From Nitrososphaera sp. (lineage in GTDB: Archaea; Thermoproteota; Nitrososphaeria; Nitrososphaerales; Nitrososphaeraceae), in assembly GCA_023252395.1 (NCBI GenBank), contig JAJPDY010000032.1:1-9105 (forward strand): DNA of 9,105 nucleotides. Direction: 5' to 3'. The position numbers and the translations under genes are program-made. The notes beneath the pieces were generated by a model, which saw only the letters and a program-made list of their open reading frames with translations, had not been told where the DNA came from and searched no databases. Numbering within the stretch: the first letter of the stretch is position 1; every line of letters starts with the position of its first letter. Positions 1 to 4,751 of this stretch are shown here, piece by piece.

Positions 1-497
1 TAGTCCTTGTGGTACATCTTTGCGACAAGCAGGCCAATAACCATGCCCTCTGCCTTGCCTGCCCTGATGCCGCCTTCGGAATCTAGGATAGAGTGATAAC
101 CTGCCTTTTTGAAGACTTCTGCAAGACCCGAATCCTGCTGGTGGACTACTGCGATCCGCTTGTCCATGAACATGCCAAGCTGCCTTATCGACTCGACTTC
201 CATCGCAAACCTGTCGACCGGGTTTCTGGTGCTGTTTGACACTATTATCACAAGGCATTCGTTTGGGATGCCGCTGAGTACTCCTTCAAGTAACTTTAAT
301 TTCTCGTTCTTTACCGGGATAACTATAGCCAAGTCATGCAGGATGTTTGAAATTTCGTCATAATCAAATTTCCTGATGGTCTTGTGCGAAGACTGGAAGC
401 CCTTTGATTTTCCGGAATCAAGCTCGTAGATCCTCTGCACCGCGTGGATGCTAACTGCACCCAAGCGCTCGGTGTACCTTGGAAAATCGAGCTTCAT
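1..497 (-). CDS. mpgS: Mannosyl-3-phosphoglycerate synthase, N-terminal part (cut by window edge)
   Basis: Reading leftwards from the ATG at 497, the frame stays open for 165 codons and runs off the window. The protein starts MKLDFPRYTERLGAVSIH and carries blocks typical of glycosyltransferase family 55: LAIVIPVKNEKLKLLEGVL (about residues 56-74), a VIIVSNSTRN block (83-92), VHQQDSGLAEVFKKAGY (118-134) and IRAGKAEGMVIGLLVAK (144-160). The family enzyme transfers mannose from GDP-mannose to 3-phosphoglycerate in the cytoplasm. A phosphatase (MpgP) then yields mannosylglycerate, a compatible solute for osmotic or heat stress. Roughly 40% of the usual ~390-residue length is visible; the DxD metal-binding motif lies off the edge. 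A TATA-like box 24 bp upstream of the ATG implies a leaderless mRNA, which supports this start. The gene is divergent from the antiporter gene. An mpgP partner would be expected just left of the window. The family call is firm, from remembered archaeal MPGS sequences. Confidence 0.95.
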   Translation of the reverse strand, partial: MKLDFPRYTERLGAVSIHAVQRIYELDSGKSKGFQSSHKTIRKFDYDEISNILHDLAIVIPVKNEKLKLLEGVLSGIPNECLVIIVSNSTRNPVDRFAMEVESIRQLGMFMDKRIAVVHQQDSGLAEVFKKAGYHSILDSEGGIRAGKAEGMVIGLLVAKMYHKD

Positions 498-517
498 GCA
501 GATTATGGAAACTGATC

Positions 518-525
518 ATATAAAA
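518..525 (-). promoter_or_regulatory. TATA-like box of mpgS
   Basis: The minus strand reads TTTTATAT here, centred about 24 bp upstream of the mpgS ATG at 497. That is the archaeal TATA-to-start-site distance, so transcription would begin at or next to the A of the ATG (leaderless mRNA). Confidence 0.55.
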
Positions 526-543
526 TATTTTAGGCAAATAATT

Positions 544-555
544 CGCCCATTGGCG
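544..555. repeat. 12-bp palindrome between the mpgS and antiporter TATA boxes
   Basis: CGCC-CATT-GGCG has perfect 4-bp arms and a 4-nt spacer. It lies about 25 bp from each of the two divergent TATA boxes. A regulator bound here could affect both promoters. The arms are short and such a site can occur by chance, so the operator role is inference only. Confidence 0.3.
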
Positions 556-577
556 TATGTTACAGAGAAAAGTTACC

Positions 578-588
578 AAAAATTAATA
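578..588 (+). promoter_or_regulatory. TATA-like box of the antiporter gene
   Basis: AAAAATTAATA is centred about 30 bp upstream of the TTG at 614. Transcription would start near 610, leaving a leader of only a few nucleotides and no room for a Shine-Dalgarno. Confidence 0.5.
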
Positions 589-613
589 GGCAATCACTTT
601 CCACATCCGCTAC

Positions 614-2347
614 TTGGCCGGCTTTGAGGGCATCCTCTACATTTCACTATTGATCCTCTTTGCCAAATTATTTGAGGAAGTTGCAGTCAGGCTCAGGCAG
701 CCGCCAATCGTCGGCTACATCATTGCCGGCATCATAGTCGGGCCTGCATTATTGGCGTGGGTTCAGCCTGCAGACGAAATCACTCTATTCATACAGATAG
801 GAATATTCTTTTTGTTCTTCCTGATAGGGCTTGAAGAGATCGACATACCGAGCATCTTTTCGGTGCTTCGCAAGAGGCTCTTTGCAGGCGCGGTGGTCGG
901 CTTTGCAGTGCCGTTTGCCCTTGCAGTGCCCGCTCTTCTCTTTTTCACCGGCCTTGAACCGGTGCCGGTCCTTGCCATCGCAAGCGTGATCGGCATATCG
1001 AGCCTCGGCGTGGTCGCAAAGATACTGAGCGACTATGGCAAGCTGAAAGAGCCGCTCGGGCTTCAAATCTTTACGCTGACTGCTGTTCTTGAATTCATTG
1101 GAATCATTGTAGCAAGCGTCTTTATCCAGCTTGCAAACCCGACGAGCTTTCAACAGACCGTTGACAGCATTGCAACTCCTTTCATTGGCAACTCTACAAA
1201 CATCATACCTTCAAGCATCACGCTTCCAATCCCGCAAATCCCGGGTCTTACTAGCGATGTCCCGCCGCAGCTGACGTTTGACGCCCTGTCGTTTGCTTGG
1301 CTCTTTATCAGGATGGTGATATTCTTCTCCGCGATCACGCTGTTTGGGCTGAAGGTGCTCCCGCGCCTGATGCGCTTTGTGAGGTCTCACCTGAAAGTAA
1401 GAGAAGTGTACTTTGGCATGTTTATTGGGATAATCCTGCTCGTTTCTTACTTTGCAGAAGCTAGCGGGATCCATGGCGCGATAGGCGCGCTCTTGCTTGG
1501 CGTGCTTTTTTCGCAAATGCCAAAGAAAGAGTACGAAGACGCAGTCAAGGGGCTGCACAGCATCGCGCACGGAGTTTTCATTCCAATATTTTTTGCCGGC
1601 ATTGGAATCTATTTCAGCTTTGGCTTCCTTGGGCTGCCCTACTATCTGATAGCTGCCGTCCTTGCAGTGATTACCGTTGGCAAGTTTGGAGGCGCAGTAC
1701 TTGCGGCACTTGTCGCCAAGCTAAAGCCTGTAGTCACGGTGGGAGCAGGCGTGATGGCCAAGGGCGCAGTGGACCTTGCAATACTCTTGTCGCTTCTGTC
1801 AGTTGGCATAATACAGCCTGACCTCTTTTCGCTTGTCGTCTTTGGAATAGTGGTAATGATACTTGCAACTTCAATCGCGCTAAAGAGGGGAATAACCATG
1901 GGGAGCAAGACCGTGATCGATGCTACAGACACGCTGACTCCGCTCTATACAAGAACTGTCCTTGGCGACTTGCAGGTAAAGGACGTCTATACGAAGAGCC
2001 CTCCAATAATGTACGGCGACATGACTGTCAGGCAGTTTGCAGACAAGCATAACGACAATCCTGCCGATTCTGCATACATCGCAGTCACAAAGACCGGTCA
2101 TTCTTACCTTGGCATAGTGACGCCTGCCCAGCTCAGAAAGATAGGCAAGAAAAGCTGGGACATTGCAATCGTCAACGACATATCGATGCAGCACATCAGG
2201 GCAGTCAAGATGGACGAGCTGCTGTACGAAGTGGTGGAGTACATGGCTCTGCATGACCTTGACCTGCTTGCAGTAATTTCAGACGACGAAAAGCAGGTGA
2301 TAGGCGGAGTCATGAGAAAGGACATACTAGGATACCTCTCAAAGTAG
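614..2347 (+). CDS. CPA2 (Kef-type) cation/proton antiporter with C-terminal CBS pair
   Basis: The 577-residue protein has a membrane part (about 1-425, roughly 12 hydrophobic segments) and a cytoplasmic tail. Family marks are RQPPIVGYIIAGIIVGP (28-44), the FLIGLE block (69-74), GISSLGVVAKILSDYG (127-142), SGIHGAIGALLLGVLFSQ (284-301) and MAKGAVDLAILLSLL (381-395). Family members exchange K+ or Na+ for H+ across the membrane. Residues 451-577 look like two CBS motifs (about 453-510 and 520-576), which usually bind adenosyl nucleotides and gate transport. The more usual TrkA-N/RCK tail of Kef proteins is absent. Where many relatives have a conserved Asp in the ion-binding helix, this protein has Glu160 (LTAVLEFIGII). 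A polar, Pro/Ser-rich stretch of about 50 residues follows that helix (171-225). The start is TTG 614: an in-frame TAG lies at 587-589, with no other start codon between. Ion specificity (K+ or Na+) cannot be read from sequence. Confidence 0.9.
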   Translation: MAGFEGILYISLLILFAKLFEEVAVRLRQPPIVGYIIAGIIVGPALLAWVQPADEITLFIQIGIFFLFFLIGLEEIDIPSIFSVLRKRLFAGAVVGFAVPFALAVPALLFFTGLEPVPVLAIASVIGISSLGVVAKILSDYGKLKEPLGLQIFTLTAVLEFIGIIVASVFIQLANPTSFQQTVDSIATPFIGNSTNIIPSSITLPIPQIPGLTSDVPPQLTFDALSFAWLFIRMVIFFSAITLFGLKVLPRLMRFVRSHLKVREVYFGMFIGIILLVSYFAEASGIHGAIGALLLGVLFSQMPKKEYEDAVKGLHSIAHGVFIPIFFAGIGIYFSFGFLGLPYYLIAAVLAVITVGKFGGAVLAALVAKLKPVVTVGAGVMAKGAVDLAILLSLLSVGIIQPDLFSLVVFGIVVMILATSIALKRGITMGSKTVIDATDTLTPLYTRTVLGDLQVKDVYTKSPPIMYGDMTVRQFADKHNDNPADSAYIAVTKTGHSYLGIVTPAQLRKIGKKSWDIAIVNDISMQHIRAVKMDELLYEVVEYMALHDLDLLAVISDDEKQVIGGVMRKDILGYLSK

Positions 2348-2381
2348 GCTTGCGGCAAAACTATCTGTAAAATTATGAAAC

Positions 2382-2387
2382 TTTTTT
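2382..2387 (+). terminator. Oligo-T tract after the antiporter gene
   Basis: Six consecutive T on the coding strand, 35 bp past the stop codon, with no clear hairpin. Archaeal RNA polymerase can terminate at such T-runs alone. Confidence 0.4.
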
Positions 2388-2401
2388 CTGGTAGCCAGAA
2401 A

Positions 2402-2533
2402 TTATTGGTTGAGGTCTCCTCCGCCCTTGGTTGATTCGACCTCCAACTCTTGCATTTCCTTATCCAGTTTGGAATTGACTTTGGTGATTGGTTTTAGCGT
2501 CTCTTTTTCAATGTCTTTCTTTTCCTTGCTCAT
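2402..2533 (-). CDS. Small highly charged 43-aa protein, function unknown
   Basis: Reading leftwards, ATG at 2533 to TAA at 2404-2402 encodes MSKEKKDIEKETLKPITKVN and 23 more residues, ending KGGGDLNQ. About 19 of 43 residues are charged; there is no hydrophobic segment and no cysteine. Residues 20-34 (NSKLDKEMQELEVES) could form a short amphipathic helix; the end is glycine-rich and likely disordered. In its favour: the ORF fills the only gap of about 300 bp in the window, codon use resembles the neighbours, AT-rich TATA-like sequence lies about 23-30 bp upstream of the ATG, and T-runs follow the stop on its strand. It is divergent from the DUF2203 gene. I recognise no family. It could be a spurious ORF; a conserved homologue in related genomes would settle it. 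Confidence 0.5.
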   Translation of the reverse strand: MSKEKKDIEKETLKPITKVNSKLDKEMQELEVESTKGGGDLNQ

Positions 2534-2550
2534 GCATACTATTGGTGTAC

Positions 2551-2560
2551 AAGATTATTG
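2551..2560 (-). promoter_or_regulatory. Possible TATA box of the 43-aa ORF
   Basis: The minus strand reads CAATAATCTT, centred about 23 bp upstream of the ATG at 2533. A second AT-rich block (2561-2568) lies slightly further upstream. The match is weak, but the spacing fits the other genes here. Confidence 0.28.
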
Positions 2561-2627
2561 AATATTGGCTCTGATATGATGTAGACAACTTCGTCTTGCC
2601 AATTGTGCTACAACTCAAAAGGTAAGC

Positions 2628-2635
2628 ATAAATTA
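2628..2635 (+). promoter_or_regulatory. TATA-like box of the DUF2203 gene
   Basis: ATAAATTA is centred about 30 bp upstream of the ATG at 2662, giving a predicted leader of a few nucleotides. Confidence 0.45.
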
Positions 2636-2661
2636 TCTGGTCAACCGGGGAATTCTGTCTA

Positions 2662-3063
2662 ATGTTTACGCTTTATACGCCACAGACCGCGAACAAGGCG
2701 CTGCCAGAAGTCAAGCGCATGTTTGCAAACATTGTGGCGCAGAAAAACCGCGTAGTCGCACTCAACGAAGAGCTGCAGATAACAATAGAGTCGGGCGGCC
2801 AGTTTGAGCGCTTTTTCAAGAAAAAGCAGGAACTAAACACCGCGGTGTCAAACCTCTACAAGGCAATCGAGCAGCTGGAGGGCATGGGAGTGATGATAAA
2901 AGATGTCGACCAGGGGCTTCTTGACTTTCCCTCAAAGAGGTTTGACGAGGAAGTGTGGCTCTGCTGGAAGGCAGGGGAAGACGAGATCAAGTTCTGGCAT
3001 GCCAAGGACGAGGGCTTTATGGGCAGAAAGCCGCTTGAAAGCACTGGCGTAATAGAGCCATAG
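2662..3063 (+). CDS. DUF2203 family protein
   Basis: The 133-residue soluble protein fits the DUF2203 family over its full length. The N-terminus LYTPQTANKALPEV (4-17) matches the family's 'T-ANxxLP' opening. Residues 17-75 form a long, charged, helical and probably coiled-coil stretch. After it come the family marks GVMIKDVDQGLLDFP (76-90), VWLCWKAGEDEIKFWH (98-113) and EGFMGRKPL (117-125). The conserved Trp, His and acidic residues suggest a binding or catalytic surface, but no biochemical role is known to me. The ATG has a TATA-like box at leaderless distance. The gene ends exactly where the convergent winged-helix gene ends (3063/3064), so the two 3' ends must overlap as transcripts. The family call is good; the function is unknown. 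Confidence 0.88.
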   Translation: MFTLYTPQTANKALPEVKRMFANIVAQKNRVVALNEELQITIESGGQFERFFKKKQELNTAVSNLYKAIEQLEGMGVMIKDVDQGLLDFPSKRFDEEVWLCWKAGEDEIKFWHAKDEGFMGRKPLESTGVIEP

Positions 3064-3444
3064 TCATTTCAGGATAAATTTTGCCATCTTGTACGTGGCT
3101 TTTGCTGCGTCCCACGCAAGCGGGGGCATTGCAGCCATGACTTCGCCTGCAAGTTTTTGGCCGCTATCTTTGAGAAATTCCATTATCCTGTCGACATTAC
3201 TCTCTGCGGCTTCAAGGGCCGCAAGACCTTCAAGCGTGATTGAAAAATACTCCCTAGAGAAAAACAGCAGCCACCGGCGCCTTCTCCTTTCAACGTAGCC
3301 CTTTAGCATTAGCTCTGTCACAAACTCGGAAACGATCAGATCGTTTAGCCGTACGCATTTTGCGATGGATTTTTCCTGCCTTGTTTCGCTCCTGACAACT
3401 CGCAGTATCCTTATCTCCCAAAGGCTGAGCTGCGCTTCTCTCAC
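3064..3444 (-). CDS. Winged-helix DNA-binding protein (probable transcription regulator)
   Basis: The 126-residue protein opens MREAQLSLWEIRILRVV. Residues about 7-75 look like a winged helix: helix 1 (8-18), a turn-helix segment with the probable recognition helix (33-49, NDLIVSEFVTELMLKGY), an Arg-rich strand and wing VERRRRRWLLFFSREYFSIT (51-70), then a helix LEGLAALEAAE (71-81). The C-terminal 40 residues are helical with hydrophobic patches (MPPLAWDAA, YKMAKFILK) and could mediate dimerisation. The start is GTG 3444, with a TATA-like sequence about 32 bp upstream that is shared with the divergent 3501 gene. The stop (3066-3064) abuts the DUF2203 stop. No ligand or target is evident. Pairing with another helix-turn-helix gene across one promoter suggests cross- or autoregulation, which is inference. 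Confidence 0.75.
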   Translation of the reverse strand: MREAQLSLWEIRILRVVRSETRQEKSIAKCVRLNDLIVSEFVTELMLKGYVERRRRRWLLFFSREYFSITLEGLAALEAAESNVDRIMEFLKDSGQKLAGEVMAAMPPLAWDAAKATYKMAKFILK

Positions 3445-3462
3445 GCTAGATATTGTATATGC

Positions 3463-3484
3463 GGCAAAGGTTATTTAATTTGCC
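3463..3484. promoter_or_regulatory. Shared divergent promoter with TATA inside an inverted repeat
   Basis: GGCAAA (3463-3468) and TTTGCC (3479-3484) are perfect inverted arms enclosing the AT-rich core 3471-3480. That core reads TTATTTAATT on plus and AATTAAATAA on minus. Its centre is about 25 bp from the ATG at 3501 and 32 bp from the GTG at 3444, so it can serve as TATA box in both directions. A dimeric regulator on the arms would block TBP access to both genes. Both flanking genes encode helix-turn-helix proteins, so autoregulation is the natural guess. Confidence 0.5.
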
Positions 3485-3500
3485 TAATGTTCTGGCACAC

Positions 3501-3764
3501 ATGCCAATCGACGCTGCCGAGTTTGACGCCCACAAGGACCTCTCGACAATAATCACGCAGTTTCTGTGCAGGAACAAGGACAAAGGCTTTTCAGCCAAGG
3601 AAATTGCAGAGGCGACAGGGATTTCTGAAGCCGATGTGAACAACTCTATGATGAAGCTGAGCTTCTCAGACATTGCAAGCTCGATATCTGGCAGGAAGAA
3701 AAACTTCAAGATAGAAGATGTCACGATAAGCGGCGTAATTTACTACAGGTGCATCTCTGAATAG
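3501..3764 (+). CDS. Small helix-turn-helix protein, 87 aa
   Basis: The protein begins MPIDAAEFDAHKDLSTII. The clear feature is the helix-turn-helix KGFSAKEIAEATGISEADVN (28-47), followed by NSMMKLSFSD. The remaining residues, about 60-85, are predicted wing strands (GRKKNFKIEDVTISGVIYYR). This is the layout of small archaeal MarR/ArsR-like winged-helix proteins with no effector domain. The frame is open from 3453, but the ATG at 3501 is preferred: it sits about 25 bp downstream of a TATA-like sequence, while the upstream codons would lie upstream of that promoter. The prenyltransferase gene follows after 42 bp on the same strand, so the two may be co-transcribed. Target and signal are unknown. 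Confidence 0.75.
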   Translation: MPIDAAEFDAHKDLSTIITQFLCRNKDKGFSAKEIAEATGISEADVNNSMMKLSFSDIASSISGRKKNFKIEDVTISGVIYYRCISE

Positions 3765-3806
3765 GGTTTCAAAAAGCATAGTAATGCCGCCTTTGCAGGG
3801 TATCTG

Positions 3807-4688
3807 GTGCTTTCAAGCTGGCTCCGGGCTATTCGGATTAGATTTCTCCTAGCGTCAGTGATAGCTGTGACCAATGGCCTTGCAATTGCGTACTGGAAAT
3901 TTGGCCAGATCGATCCGCTTTATGCAGGGTTGACATACTTGGGCGTTGGGTTTCTCCATGCAAGCGTTGACCTGCTCAACGACTACTGGGATCACAAGCG
4001 CGGAATTGACAGCGCCACCACTAGGACAAAGTTCAGTGGAGGCACCGGGGTTCTTCCTGAAAACATCCTTACGCCAAAGGCAGTCTACACCGCCGGCGTG
4101 ATCTTTCTTGTCCTTGGCGCGTCGATAGGCGCTTACTTTGTCGCAATACGCGGAGTCACCATTGCGGTGATACTCGGGTTTGCAGTTGTCGCGATATACT
4201 TTTACTCTACTAGCATCGTTAACGCGGGGCTTGGCGAGCTCTTTGTCGCGATAAAGGGCGCAATGATCGTGCTTGGCACGTTCTACGTGCAGACAGGGGT
4301 GATAGATGCCGCGGCGCTGTACGTTGGCGCCATAGTCGGAATCCTGTCAGCAACCGTGCTCTTTGTCAACTCGTTTCCAGACTATGAAGCAGACAGGTCA
4401 AAAGGCAGGCGCACGCTTGTAATCCTGTTTGGCAAAAAGGCTTCATCTGCTGCCTATCCATTGTTTATAGCTGCCGCCTACGCGATGATAGCTGCAGGCA
4501 TGCTGCTGGGCTTCACCAAGGTCTACTCACTTGCCGCCTTTGCATCGCTACCTCTTGCGATAAAGTCTATAATGTCATTGAGAAAGAATTATGAAAATAC
4601 TGAAAAGATGGTGCCGGCAATGGCGTCAGCCGTCACCTACTCAAGGATAACCGGCTTTTTGCTGGCGCTAAGCCTGATTTTCCGATAA
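3807..4688 (+). CDS. menA: UbiA-family prenyltransferase, MenA-like (1,4-dihydroxy-2-naphthoate polyprenyltransferase)
   Basis: This is a 293-residue integral membrane protein with about eight or nine hydrophobic helices. It has both Asp-rich motifs of the UbiA superfamily, which bind the Mg2+-diphosphate of the prenyl donor: N58-D59-Y-W-D62 with D68 (NDYWDHKRGID), and NSFPDYEADRSKGRRT with D192 and D196. The block SGGTGVLPENILTP (77-90) is characteristic of MenA proteins and differs from the archaeal-lipid enzyme (DGGGP synthase) and from haem O synthase. MenA attaches the isoprenoid tail to dihydroxynaphthoate for menaquinone; thaumarchaea are known to contain menaquinones. The start is GTG 3807, the first start codon after an in-frame TAG at 3762-3764. 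No good TATA was seen, so the gene may be read from the 3501 promoter. The substrate is inferred from family only. Confidence 0.85.
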   Translation: MLSSWLRAIRIRFLLASVIAVTNGLAIAYWKFGQIDPLYAGLTYLGVGFLHASVDLLNDYWDHKRGIDSATTRTKFSGGTGVLPENILTPKAVYTAGVIFLVLGASIGAYFVAIRGVTIAVILGFAVVAIYFYSTSIVNAGLGELFVAIKGAMIVLGTFYVQTGVIDAAALYVGAIVGILSATVLFVNSFPDYEADRSKGRRTLVILFGKKASSAAYPLFIAAAYAMIAAGMLLGFTKVYSLAAFASLPLAIKSIMSLRKNYENTEKMVPAMASAVTYSRITGFLLALSLIFR

Positions 4689-4716
4689 TAGATTGTTCTA
4701 GTATCATCTCCCTATC

Positions 4717-4726
4717 TTATTTAATA
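4717..4726 (+). promoter_or_regulatory. TATA-like box of the histidine kinase gene
   Basis: TTATTTAATA is a good archaeal TATA match, centred about 30 bp upstream of the TTG at 4752. It predicts a start site near 4748 and an almost leaderless mRNA, and supports the TTG as start. Confidence 0.6.
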
Positions 4727-4751
4727 CGCTGTCACGCGCACAGACTCAGAG

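Noticed and set aside
109..363. 84-codon open frame on the plus strand
   Set aside because: It lies wholly antisense to mpgS, whose minus-strand product matches the family along its length. It has no promoter and no recognisable motif.
3453..3500. Upstream extension of the 87-aa helix-turn-helix gene to an ATG at 3453
   Set aside because: The extension would start upstream of the TATA-like box at 3471-3480. The ATG at 3501 sits at the proper distance.
3762..3806. The helix-turn-helix gene and the prenyltransferase are in the same frame, separated by one TAG and 14 sense codons, suggesting read-through or a split fusion gene
   Set aside because: Both proteins are complete for their types, the linker has no domain character, and a GTG start gives a normal MenA-like N-terminus. 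Chance explains the shared frame (1 in 3).
4729..4743. CTGT-N7-ACAG inverted repeat near the kinase start site
   Set aside because: The arms are only 4 bp with a long mismatched spacer, no better than chance.
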